A stretch of 64,000 bases of DNA from Talaromyces rugulosus (taxonomy: Eukaryota; Ascomycota; Eurotiomycetes; Eurotiales; Trichocomaceae), in the NCBI RefSeq assembly GCF_013368755.1, contig NC_049566.1, forward strand, positions 620,001 to 684,000, in the 5' to 3' direction. Under the pieces are notes generated by a model. It was given only the letters and a program-made list of their open reading frames with translations, did no database searches and was not told where the DNA came from. A program made the position numbers and the translations under genes. Positions 46,004-57,291 of the stretch are shown here, one piece after another. How positions within the stretch are numbered: position 1 is the stretch's first letter; the number at the start of each line of letters is the position of its first letter.

Positions 46004-48761
46004 TTAAGCCTTGGAGCTCTTGGCCATGGTGTTGAGGGCAGATCCGTCCTTGAACCATTGGAGCTGAGACTCGTTGAAGGTGTGTGAGAGCTCAACATCG
46101 AAGGTCTTGCCGTCCTTGGGGTGGACACGGAGAGTGATGGGCTTGCCAACAGCCAGCTGTGTGCAAAGAAGGTCGACCTTGGCATCGGTAGGAATACGGT
46201 CGTAGTCGGCGGGGTCGGAGAAGGTAAGAGGAAGCATACCCTGCTTCTTCAAGTTGGTTTCGTGCTGGGGCAATAGTTAGTATCTTTTTTAAAAATTTAC
46301 TTTAGAAGTCAAGAAAAGGGAACACTCACGATACGGGCGAAAGAACGGGTGATGATGGCAAGACCACCAAGGTGACGGGGCTCAAGGGCAGCATGCTCAC
46401 GAGAGCTACCCTCACCGTAGTTCCAGTCTCCAATGACAACCCACTTGATGCCACGGGCCTTGTAGTCACGGGCAGTAGCAGGGACGGGGCCATACTCGCC
46501 GGTGACAGCGTTCTTGACCTTGTTGGCCTCGCCGTTCTCAGCGTTGGTGGCACCGATCAACATGTTGTTGGAGATGTTGTCCAAGTGACCACGGTACTTC
46601 AACCAGGGACCGGCCATCGAGATGTGATCGGTGGTGGTCTTGCCCTGGGTCTTGATCAGGATGGGAATGCCCTCGATATCCTTGCCGTCCCATGCCTCGA
46701 AGGGAGAGAGCACTTGAAGACGGTCACTGGTAGGTGCAACAGCCACCTGGACAGACGAGCGGTCAGCAGGAGGAGCCTGGTAAGTGTCGCGGCCGGGGTC
46801 GTATCCGTTGGCGGGAAGACCATCACCGGTGGGAGCAGCGAGCAAGAACTCGTTGCCGTCCTTGTCCTTGAGCTTGTCGGTGAGAGGGTTGAAGTTGAGA
46901 GTTCCGGCAATGGTCAAGGCGACGACGAGATCGGGAGAGGTGACGAAAGCGTGAGTAGCAGGGTTGGCATCGTTACGGCCAGTGAAGTTACGGTTGTAAG
47001 AAGAGACAATCGAGTTGGCTTCGCCCTTCTTGACGTCCTTTCGGTCCCACTGTCCAATGCAAGGACCGCAGGCGTTGGCGAGAACGACACCACCAAACTC
47101 CTCAAGGGTCTGGAGCTGACCGTCACGCTCGATGGTAGCGCGGATCTGCTCAGAACCAGGAGTGACGGTGAACAGAGACTTGGCCTTGATACCGTGGTTC
47201 AAGGCATCACGGGCAATGGAAGCAGCGCGGGACATGTCTTCGTAAGAAGAGTTGGTGCAAGAGCCGATCAAACCGACCTTGAGCTCCTCGGGCCACTTGT
47301 TGGTCTCAACAGCCTTCTTGAACTGGGAGATTGGGGTGGCCAGATCGGGAGTGAAGGGACCGTTGATGTGAGGCTCAAGCTCAGACAGGTTGATCTCGAT
47401 CAACTGGTCGTACTCGGCACCTGGGTCCTCACGGAGCTCCTTGGCGTACTCACGGGAGAAGTCACCGATTTGCTGGCGCTTGGTGGCCTTGAGGTAGTCG
47501 TACATGCGGTCGTTGAACGGGAAGAGAGAGGTAGTAGCACCGATTTCAGCACCCATGTTACAGATGGTGCCCATACCAGTGCAAGAGAGAGACTCAGTAC
47601 CAGGACCGTGGTATTCAATGATGGCACCAGTACCACCCTTGACGGTGAGAAGACCGGCGACCTTCAGGATGATATCCTTGGGCGAAGTCCAGCCAGACAA
47701 CTGGCCGGTAAGCTTGACACCAATGACCTTGGGGGCCTTCAACTCCCAGGGGAGACCAGCCATGACATCGACAGCATCAGCACCACCGACACCGATAGCG
47801 GCAATACCGAGACCACCGGCGTTGGGGGTGTGAGAGTCAGTACCGATCATCAGACCTCCGGGGAAAGCATAGTTTTCTAAGACGATCTGGTGGATGATAC
47901 CGGAACCGGGCTTCCAGAAACCGATGTTGTACTTAGCACAGGCAGAAGAAAGGAAGTCGTAGACCTCCTTGTTAATGTCGTTGGCGCGAGCCAAATCCTT
48001 GTCACCACCCAACTGGGCCTCAATCAAGTGGTCACAGTGAACAGTGGAAGGGGTCTGGACGGAGGGCATGCCAGCCGACATGAATTGAAGGATAGCCATC
48101 TGGGCAGTGGCATCCTGGCAAGCAACACGGTCGGGGCGGAGCTTGAGGTAGGAAGATCCACGCTCAATCTCCTGACCGTGGGGGTCGTCCAAGTGAGAGT
48201 AGAGAATCTTCTCGGCATAGGCAAGAGGTCGGTTAAGACGGCTGCGAACAATGTCGAGGTTCTCGGACATTTTCCTATCATAGCATTAGCATTTGGATAG
48301 GTTCGTCATTCTAGACTATCATTAAGGATATCAATCTGTGCATACTTGTAGTTGATGTAGTTGCCCTGTTCGACATAGTTAGCATGTTTGCGCCCGCGCG
48401 ATTTTGGACCGACCACTCACCTTTTCCCAGTTGGTCATCTCAACCTTCTTGTCCAGAGGCGAGTCGGCAACGGTGGCCAGGCTGCGAGAGCCGAGCAGCT
48501 ACAAGATGTATCGTCAGTATCGTATCTCAGGAGCGTTCGCCACCGTATGTGAACAAAGGGCTGCAGAGATGACGTAGCGCGAGCAACTTACAACTCGGGA
48601 CTTGGTGCCCTGCAGAAATGACTCAATTAGCAAACATGTTCTCCTAGGAATCCCGCTCCATATATGCTGGATACAGACGAGATTCGCGAGGGCGCAAGAG
48701 CGACCCTGGGAAAAAGAGAACTTACCAGCGCACCCAGGCGGGTGAGCCTAGTGGAGATCAT
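46004..48761 (-). CDS. Aconitate hydratase, mitochondrial
   Basis: TCA-cycle enzyme isomerising citrate to isocitrate with a 4Fe-4S cluster. Six minus-strand exons (48761-48726, 48609-48592, 48498-48421, 48365-48346, 48274-46330, 46264-46004) encode 785 residues. The first four are tiny (36, 18, 78 and 20 nt) and encode an Arg/Ser-rich mitochondrial presequence [12 protein letters not shown] plus the mature N-terminus. Cluster ligands are in [11 protein letters not shown] and NACGPCIGQ. Also present are [30 protein letters not shown] and the C-terminal swivel domain. The strong codon bias of the long exon (C/G-ending, near-single-codon choice) suggests high expression. The antisense open frame of 502 codons on the plus strand is a by-product of that bias. 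Confidence 0.96.
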
Positions 48762-50003
48762 GGTGATAGGTCTCTATGCAAGACAGACAGACCTGCGACA
48801 CATTCAAGGGACCCGATAATGATGACAGAACCCCAGCCTTGATGTGATCAAGAAGAAAGGGGAGTGGAGTGGAGAGGAGAGAGGAGTGATGGAGAAGAGG
48901 AAGAGAAAAAGCGAGGTGAAAAAGAAGGTGCTGTTGTTATGAGCGAAAAAGAACGCAGTGACGCTGGCGACTAAAACCGGAGCTTGGCCCGTAAGTCGCA
49001 ACGCAGCGTACCGGGACGGTAATGACGGGTACGGGCGCCCTTGTTCGGCAGCGGCTGCCAGGTATTGCGCGTGACAGTACGAGCAATGCGAGCGGCCGAG
49101 CTGCCGCCAGATCCGCCGCCAACCGGCCAACGACGTTTCAGGTAATTAAAACCCGTCATGCCTCTGCCAATGGCAGCCCCGGCATTACCAAGGCCGCATG
49201 CCCGCTCGGTAATCTATTACGCAGTTTCCTTACCACGCTACCGCGGACACTGCAACCCCTCGGCAAAGCGCCTAACTACTGCCCTTGGGGGGAAAAAGCC
49301 CCTTCCGATGTAACTGTCCTTTACGCTGGTAATAAAGTGGTTTACTTGCCCATGAAATTGGATAAATACCAAAAACTCGTGTGAACGTGAAAGGCGAGGA
49401 ATGGCCGGAATCAATCAAGGCTCGACATGTGAGAATGGCGGCTATTGCTATGATGCTTCCGTAACCCCTCACCCGAAGCCGAGAGTTCTGTCTTGAAGAG
49501 ACAAGCTAGCATTTTTGGCGCATATCACTTGGCATTGGCAAAAATACTGATGATTGCTATTATTATTTTGATCCTTTTTCCCGGTGAGAGTCTCCGTGCG
49601 GACAGTGGGAACTGTGCGAGAGTTGCACTCCACAAAGATAACAATACGTACGCAGTAAATAATAGTAATACCCGGACCTCGGTGCCGTATTAATTCATGC
49701 AGCTCAGTCTGAGCTTAGCTACCTGGAAACGTCATAAAATACCTCGCAGGCATGTAAGGCTGGTTACGGCCAAAAAAAAAAAAAAGGCTTGCCCCACATT
49801 CACCAAGCAACCGTCGCCTACTGTCCAATCAGCCCCGCGCTATTATTACTCTCTAAAAAAATTTTCGACTCCATCGATCTCGAAAGCCAGACCCGCTTAG
49901 AGGCTTGGGGTCAAGAAGAAAAACATCAGTGATCCTATCGCAGAGACGGGATTTCTTGAACGATAGAGAAAAGCGAATTTTCCATCACATCGCGACTATC
50001 ACA
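48762..50003. promoter_or_regulatory. Divergent region aconitase / Bud20
   Basis: 1.24 kb between outward-facing genes. GA-rich tract 48850-48930 (CT-rich on the aconitase sense strand) just upstream of aconitase; 14-base A tract at about 49772. No gene supported. Confidence 0.5.
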
Positions 50004-50478
50004 ATGGGTGCTACACGGAGGCCCAAGACGAAGCGACGTACGAGGTATGGTTTAAACCCAACCACATTCATTTTGCGATAGTTAACCGTGACTTTTTTTC
50101 TCAATTGTTTCAGAGACTACGATCAAATCCTCGCCGATCTAGCTTCCACAAAACACCTGCAGCAATACAAGGATACCAAGGAGGTGGGGGACCTTCCTGC
50201 TCTGGGAAAACACTACTGCGTCGAATGCGCAAAATGGTTTGAAGACGAACACAACCTCGTTGCGCACCGCAGGGGCAAGAACCACAAGAGAAGGTGAATT
50301 GGCATCGTCTTTATGAAAACATACAACCGTTTGCTGATCAGTCTTGTTCGATAGGGTACGAATTCTCAGGGACGAACCGCACACTCAAAAGACGGCTGAG
50401 GCAGTCGTGGGGTTAGGCGTCGACAATGGCAAGAGGGAACAGACAATGATGGACATGGATGATGAGGCCAAAGAATAG
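50004..50478 (+). CDS. Bud20/ZNF593-like zinc-finger ribosome export factor
   Basis: Exons 50004-50044, 50114-50293 and 50355-50478 encode 114 residues. The basic N-terminus MGATRRPKTKRRTRDYDQI is followed by one C2H2 finger CVECAKWF...HNLVAHRRGKNHKRR and an acidic tail. This is the layout of yeast Bud20, a shuttling pre-60S factor needed for nuclear export of the large ribosomal subunit. Both introns fall in arginine codons near the basic patches. Convergent with the carrier gene downstream. Confidence 0.9.
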
Positions 50479-50962
50479 AGGAATTGTCAACGGGAACAAA
50501 CGTCGCACGGCGGTTTGACGGCTTGGCATGATTTCACATGGAAATGCAGTCGTTGTTACCCGGGGCAGATTTGGTTCGACAGAAAACTGGCACAAGAAAG
50601 CGTGTTGAATCTGGCGGCATGGGCTTTGTCCGCAGCAACCATCACTATCAAAATCGAAGCATCACCAGACTCGTTCCGATGTTCGCCAACAACCTCCCGA
50701 GTTCCCGATCCGACGAGCGGAACCTCCGATTTACGGCAGAATGCCCCCATTATTACGGGCCCGCTCCACGCCAAGGGTAATTTTCCCTTTGCTTACCGAG
50801 GTAACAATTTCGAATTATTACTACGGCACATCAAGAGATCGGAAGAATCTTTTTTATTCTTTCTAGATGATAAGGTTATCCAATTAAGCGACATCATTTC
50901 GTCAGGCACATAATCTCATGGCTGTTGTATTTCATACAGCGTTCACTATTCTTAGTCAGATG
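50479..50962. other. Convergent 3' region, Bud20 / mitochondrial carrier
   Basis: 484 bp without a gene. An open frame at 50515-50913 runs through it but has no domain and starts inside the Bud20 3' flank. Confidence 0.45.
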
Positions 50963-52036
50963 CTAATGCTTATTGAATTCTTTCATCAACCATTCATATG
51001 CCGCCCACTAAATCTAATTAGCCAAGGTCGTTCATGGACAAGGATGGACCGGAGACTCACTTGAACCGCATTCACTATGAATGCACGGATATTGCATGTG
51101 CCTAACCCACGAACAAACACCCGGAGGCCCTCGGTGCGATATGCCTGTCGCGCAATCTCCCAAGAGCCAAGCACTCGCGTGTCAGAAGATCGCACAAGGG
51201 GTTGCGTTTGTGATGCTTGGCCTCTTGGTATTGTATCCAATGGTTGAGTCTGTAATCTCGTCTTGACTACATCAAGTGGGAATATCGAAGTCCACGTAGC
51301 AATGCCAGCAATGCCGCCGCAAGCCAAGACCTTCAGGGTTTCTTGGTGAGCAGTATCGTCAGGAGAGGACATGCTACGCTTGCATAGCTCGTAAGACCAG
51401 AAGCTAAAAGCACAACTAAGTTAGCTTGACGTTGAAATAAAGCATCACTACATCGAGGCAGACATACTAAAACCCGTACCCTACAGAGTCTCTGATACTC
51501 GTGATCAAACCCCCAAAGTAAAAACCCCGTATTCCATTCGCCCGAAACATATCTCGCGCAATTGACCATGATGAGGTGTGGCGATCTCGACTTAGCTGGG
51601 CGCGACACTTGATCAGTTCCGTTGGTGACGAGACTATCCAACTAGCCATGCCACCAGTGGCACCGGCCAGCCAGATCTTTGTCAGAGATACTTCATCAAT
51701 ACTGGTCGGGTCCGAGATCGAAGGGTCCAGGGCTTTAAGGGTCCGGTTATAAGCCACGAAGAGGATAGCATTCAGCGCTCCATATCCCAGAATCGGGGCA
51801 GCGGCACCTAACACAGTCAATAAAGCTCAGGGCAAAAACTGAAGGCTGTGACACCACCCACCCCTAGCAAATGATGTTGCGGCTTCGAGATAACTACCAC
51901 CACGAGCCTGCGGACTAGCGAGAAGCGGGTCCCTTGCCTGCCCAGCTTGCAAACGAACTTTGATGAGGTCTAGCGGATTGCCTATGAGTATACCCCCAGC
52001 CCCGCTGATATATCCGGCCCAGAAGTCGGATGACAT
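50963..52036 (-). CDS. Mitochondrial carrier (SLC25) family protein
   Basis: Minus-strand exons 52036-51862, 51807-51468, 51403-51061 and 51007-50963 encode 300 residues with three carrier signatures: NPLDLIKVRLQ, SPTELIKCRAQ and FPLDVVKTRLQ. The C-terminal mini-exon reads WAAYEWLMKEFNKH, a normal carrier end. After the first signature the junction reads TSFARGAAAPILGYG. The usual eight or nine residues of the matrix helix (EGxRxFFR-like) between AR and G are not seen, so either the first intron is mis-drawn or the loop is shortened. The TELIKCR second repeat is usual in carnitine/amino-acid-type carriers; substrate not assignable. Divergent from RAD54. Confidence 0.8.
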
Positions 52037-52474
52037 TGGCTTTGGACAGGCAGGCTTGAGAGTGTGGAATTACATGGTGAGGGGCAGCCGTCTAATTGAT
52101 ATGGCTTGGAGAGAGCTAGTGGGACCGATAATATACTTTCGGAGTAGCTGGTGGTGGGGCTTCATGCTTTGAGGGGAGGTAGTCGTGAAGAGCGAAACTT
52201 GTCCATTCTGTCGATTTCTAGGGAATGATCCATACTGAATTCTGAAAAGTGGTTTGCTAACGATGTTGTGTACATAAGTACATCCTTGTCTGCATCCTTA
52301 TCGGAAGGCGCATCACGTGATCACGCGTTCCGCCGATTATCAGACGCGGCCAGGCAGCCTCACCCGGCGCGTGTTTGCCTTGTTGAGACTGTCTTTTGGA
52401 ACGTGTTTACAGGCTTCGGAATTTGGAATTTTGTTGGTTTGAGTTGGTTTATTATTTACTTTCCGACTTTCTAG
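52037..52474. promoter_or_regulatory. Divergent promoter, mitochondrial carrier / RAD54
   Basis: 438 bp between start codons. No gene and no repeat recognised. Confidence 0.45.
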
Positions 52475-55100
52475 ATGTATGTTTTGAAGTCTTGTTATTG
52501 ACAATAGTGGCTGATAAACCATAGGCAGCGCCCACGACCGACGACGCTCCAAGGTGGGCAAATTACACAAAAGGCCGCACGATTTCATGGCCCCTCGCAG
52601 CAGTCTGCCGATCGCCTATCCAAGCCTTTCAAGTGCCCTGGAACAGCAACGGCAACAATCACATCGGACCGACCCAGCAGAAAGCGACGTAAGGTCGATT
52701 ATACCGGTGCCGACGGGGCCGCAGAAGATGATGTCAACAAGCCGTGGACCAACGAGGACAGACTTGCACTAGCGAATCGCGATGTCAACAAATTCGGTGT
52801 CTTCAAGGTCAAGGATAAGGATTCAACGTTCAAACAGCGATTCTCCGTACCCTTGATCAATAAGGCTGCCGGTGGTTATGATGCTGCTCGACCAGCGCCA
52901 ACACTTGGAATGAGAAGGGGGGCTACCTTCGTCGTCAAGCCTCTCCATGACCCGAGCGGAGAATTTGCAATAGTGTTGTATGACCCTACTGTTGATGACA
53001 AGCCGGCCAAAAAGAAAGAAGAAGCCGAGAACCCCGAAGAGGTGCCACCCAAGTTGGATGAGCCTTTAGTGCATAAAAGTCTAGCGGATATCCTCGGTCT
53101 TAAGAAAGTCGTTGAAGATCGCCCCAAGGTCCCGGTGGTCATCGACCCCAAGCTGGCGAAGATTTTGCGACCGCATCAGATAGAGGGTGTCAAGGTATGT
53201 TGTCCTACCTGACTGCCATATAAAGCCGCATGCTAACGCTTTGAAGTTCCTTTATCGCTGTGCAACCGGCATGATTGATGAAAACGCGAATGGAAGTATT
53301 ATGGCGGATGAAATGGGTCTGGGGAAAACGGTACTTTTCACACCTTGGAGGGTCTAGTAGACTGTTACTAACGACAACTAGTTACAATGCATCGCTTTGA
53401 TGTGGACTCTACTGAAACAGTCACCCGAAGCTGGCAAAACTACAGTGCAGAAATGCATAATTGCTTGCCCGTCGACTCTAGTCCGTAACTGGGCTAATGA
53501 ACTAGGTTGGATATCCCTCCCCTTTCCTGACCTTTTCACTAACTAGAATATAGTGAAATGGCTGGGGCCTGATGCCATTACGCCTTTTGTGATTGATGGT
53601 AAGGCTTCCAAAGCTGAACTATCTAGCCAACTCAAGCAATGGGCTATCGCCTCCGGTCGCGCAGTCGTACGCCCTGTCCTCATCGTGTCTTATGAGACTC
53701 TCCGATTGAACGTTGAAGATCTTAAAGACACACCTATAGGCCTGCTGCTATGTGATGAGGGCCATCGTTTGAAGAATAAAGAAAGCCTTACCTGGAAGGA
53801 ACTGAACAACCTAAATGTCACTCGCCGTGTCATTTTGTCTGGTACACCAATTCAAAACGATCTCTCGGAGTATTTTGCTTTGGTTCATTTTGCGAATCCA
53901 AACTTGCTTGGAACACAGAACGAATTTAGGAAGAAATTTGAAATTCCAATTTTGAGGGGCAGAGATGCCGCAGCCACAGACGAAGCCCGAAAGAAAGGCG
54001 ATGAACGCTTGGCAGAGTTATCTGCGATTGTGAACAAGTTCATTATCCGGCGCACGAACGACATTCTCTCGAAATACTTGCCGATGAAGTACGAACACGT
54101 CGTGTTTTGCAACTTGAGCGAGTTTCAGTTGAGTTTGTATAATCATTTCTTGCAAAGTCCCGATATTCGCAGCCTTCTCAGAGGCAAAGGAAGCCAACCG
54201 CTCAAGGCTATCGGGCTTTTGAAAAAGCTCTGCAATCACCCAGATCTGTTGAATCTGTCCCAAGACTTGCCCGGTAGCGAACAGTTCCTCCCTGAAGATT
54301 ATGTACCTCCAGAAGCTCGAGGGCGCGACAGAGATATCAAGACTTGGTACTCTGGGAAGATGATGGTCCTTGACCGTATGTTGGCACGGATACGGCAAGA
54401 CACAAACGACAAAATTGTCCTGATCAGTAATTACACACAGACGCTTGATTTATTCGATAAACTATGCCGAGCTCGAGGCTATGGTTCTTTACGATTGGAC
54501 GGGACGATGAACGTCAATAAGCGACAAAAGTTGGTAGATAGATTTAATGACCCGAACGGTGAAGAGTTTGTCTTTTTGCTAAGTAGCAAGGCTGGCGGCT
54601 GTGGTATCAACTTGATTGGAGCAAATAGATTGGTTCTTTTTGATCCTGATTGGAATCCCGCAGCCGATCAACAGGCCCTAGCTCGTGTTTGGCGTGACGG
54701 TCAGAAGAAGGATTGTTTTGTTTACAGGTTTATTGCAACCGGATCGATCGAAGAGAAGATCTTCCAACGTCAATCCCACAAACAGTCGCTGTCTTCTTGT
54801 GTCGTTGACTCTGCAGAGGACGTTGAACGCCACTTCTCCTTGGATTCTCTTCGAGAACTCTTTCAGTTCAAGCCCGACACTCGCAGTGATACTCACGACA
54901 CCTTTAAGTGCAAAAGGTGCAAGCCAGACGGAACTCAACATATCAAAGCACCCGCCATACTTTATGGTGACACCAGCACTTGGAATCATTTTGTTAATGA
55001 CGGCGAAAAAGGACACTTGAACAAAATTCAAGACTTGCTTCTGAGGCAGGAGACTACAGAGAAGGATGTCTCTGCCGTCTTTCAGTTTATCAGCAGTTGA
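52475..55100 (+). CDS. RAD54, Snf2-family DNA translocase of homologous recombination
   Basis: Snf2 ATPase that works with Rad51 in strand exchange. Exons are 52525-53194, 53247-53330, 53382-53505 and 53554-55100. The reading frame is open upstream of the first recognisable residues but has no ATG before the stop at 52505. A 48-bp intron (52477-52524, GTATGT...CATAG) splits a start codon as AT|G and yields MQRPRPTTL and a total of 808 residues, the expected length. Helicase motifs include [56 protein letters not shown] and [19 protein letters not shown] carries motif I. The N-terminal Rad54 region ([22 protein letters not shown]) is present. The start is the least certain part. Confidence 0.92.
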
Positions 55101-56257
55101 TCATCGATCGTTGTGACACGTTTCACAATCACTCATATTATATATCGCTCTCGCTGCTATATGCAATTCTATTTCCAGCGCCTTCTTGAAGATACTTGAC
55201 CGGCTTTCTAATGCAGTCTTGCAGACTATTTTAAGTGCAATCTTACCTTCGCTAACAATCGCCTACGCCTATTAGTTGCTGAGAAGGTTGGATTGAAAGG
55301 GCATTATTCCAGTCTATTAACTATATTCTATCCATATTTATGTATACTGGGGCCTCATTTGAAGATTGTTGAGGAAAGACATTAATGAATTGATATTGAA
55401 AACCAACTACTCGAGACGAAGTACCGGCTTTCAAGCGAATGCATCGATGACGTCAAATGGTACTCGAATTGTATATATGCTCATTACTATATAGATTAAT
55501 TCAATTTCTTTAGAATCAGATGTCTTGTTGCCTGCTGAGCGATTTATTTAGAAAGGGGTAGAAAGGGCGGTGTCGATCATACTACGGTATATCGAGTAGC
55601 AGGATTATGAGGACACTTCATAAGACGCTAATAAAGTTAAAAAAGCTAAGCTCATCACTTAAGTTTTCACTAATTATCCCGAAGATCTTTTTTCTAGACT
55701 GGCGTTGGGTAGTTTTTTTAACTTTTTAGGTCATAACTCTCCTCACTATTTTGGGGGCCAGCGTTCGGTAGTAGGATCAACTATTATTTTGGACCCGGAC
55801 AAATATAGATGGTGGGGACTTAGACCCTCTACGATCGACATATATGTGCATCCTGAATGCACTTAACAAGTACAACATTACTTAAGGAGTCGCCGACGAA
55901 CCGGAGACTGCCGTTAAGGGTTCCACCGTACTTTCGTAGGCGCTAGTATTGCTTGTTTTTGTATTGCATGTTTTTTTTTTTGATACGGGCCAACAACGGT
56001 GCCAAAAGTAAAACCGGATTGGCTACCATATTTCCAGTTGCCACTATAGTGACTATACTGACGGGTCTGGCTATATTATTGGACTGTAGAAACAAAGCAG
56101 CTCGCTTCCATTACGCTAGCTTCACCAACCTGGGAGGGGTAGTGAGGGGTTTACATAAACCAAGTCGGACGTCGATAACTTATTTCACTCATTACAAACT
56201 TCTCCGTAGATAATAAGGTAGTCCAACTAAAATAAACGTTTAAAACTAATTGTCATC
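55101..56257. other. AT-rich spacer, left edge of the second accessory segment
   Basis: 1.16 kb without a gene. A short imperfect inverted repeat (AAAGTTAAAAAA at 55633-55644 and its complement at about 55714-55726) may be a small decayed element; no target-site duplication seen. Confidence 0.45.
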
Positions 56258-57127
56258 ATGGCAGCGCAGTCAGGGAACGAAGCAACGAAGAACTTTGACG
56301 AAAAGAAGGACAAAGTCAACCCAGAAGCCCAATCACTCCTCGAATCATACAGCAACATCAAACCAGACGAAGTCCTCCAACATGTTGTCACTCTCCGCGA
56401 TGAAGCATTCTCCGTCTACCATTACTCCTGCATTGGCCAGATGCGATTTCTATCCTTCAATCTCTCAAAAATGCCTTTTTACTCACGCATCCTCAACTTA
56501 CTCAAATCCTCTCCCGATGCCGGATTTTTAGATGCCGGGTGTTGCTTTGGTCAGGAGATTCGATATCTTGCCAACCAAGGAATCCCGCACTCGCAATTGT
56601 ATGGATGCGATTTAGAGCAGGTCTTTATTGATCTTGGGTATCGCTTATTTCTGGATGGTGAAGGGAAACTAGGAGCGAAGTTTTTTGTCGGCGATCTGGC
56701 CCAGCCCGAAGAAACAACGTACGAGAAGGGAGCATTAGCGCAAGGATTGAAAAATAAATTACAAGCCATTTTTGCATCGTCTCTTTTCCACATGTGGGAC
56801 TATGAGGAACAGGTCCTTGTTGCAAAGAGAATGGTGGCTATGTGTGAGGATAAGGCAGGCGTGATGATTACAGGTCGACAGCTAGGAAGCCATCTAGGCG
56901 GACGTTATCCGATGACTGGGATGCGAAAGGATGGGGAGAAGTACCGGAATTATCGGCATAACGAACAGACCATTAGAGGCTTCTGGCTTGATGTGGGCGA
57001 AGCCACCGGCACTCAATGGACGGTCGACGCAGGCACTTATTGGGGAGAAGAGATGGAACAAACTAGGAATGCACCATGGGCAGAACCAGAAATGTGCATG
57101 ATCTGGTGGTCTGCAACTCGAAAGTAA
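56258..57127 (+). CDS. SAM-dependent methyltransferase, AusD/Trt5-like small-molecule type
   Basis: Single exon, 289 residues, class I Rossmann methyltransferase. The glycine-rich SAM motif is GFLDAGCCFGQEIRYLA (about residues 88-104). YGCDLEQVF is the acidic ribose contact, and IFASSLFHMWDYEEQVLVAKRM follows. The shape (long N-terminal helical part, HMWDYEEQ, late TGRQLGSHLGG and GTQWTV) resembles the methyl-esterase-type enzymes of meroterpenoid clusters (AusD, Trt5, AdrK), judged from general recall of the family and not from an alignment. It sits 2.8 kb from the NRPS-like gene and may act on its product (inference). Convergent with the 7TM gene, 164 bp between stops. Confidence 0.85.
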   Translation: MAAQSGNEATKNFDEKKDKVNPEAQSLLESYSNIKPDEVLQHVVTLRDEAFSVYHYSCIGQMRFLSFNLSKMPFYSRILNLLKSSPDAGFLDAGCCFGQEIRYLANQGIPHSQLYGCDLEQVFIDLGYRLFLDGEGKLGAKFFVGDLAQPEETTYEKGALAQGLKNKLQAIFASSLFHMWDYEEQVLVAKRMVAMCEDKAGVMITGRQLGSHLGGRYPMTGMRKDGEKYRNYRHNEQTIRGFWLDVGEATGTQWTVDAGTYWGEEMEQTRNAPWAEPEMCMIWWSATRK

Positions 57128-57291
57128 ACCCGAAATTCAACTCTAATATTTTGTACATAAAATATCAATTGATATACAGACATCGCTCCAAGTGCTCCCA
57201 TGACAGATAAACAGTCTCAATAAGGTCGTGACATGAAATATTATTAATAAATTCGTCGAAGTTGACTTCCACCAAACTCCGGGTATCCCAG

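Noticed and set aside
46372..47880. 502-codon plus-strand open frame antisense to aconitase
   Set aside because: Lies wholly inside the aconitase exon and results from its strong codon bias; composition is Gly/Val/Leu-rich without a domain.
50515..50913. 132-codon frame downstream of Bud20
   Set aside because: No domain, no conserved start context; lies in the convergent 3' region of two genes.
55633..55726. Small inverted-repeat element (MITE)
   Set aside because: Arms are short A/T runs and no target-site duplication is visible.
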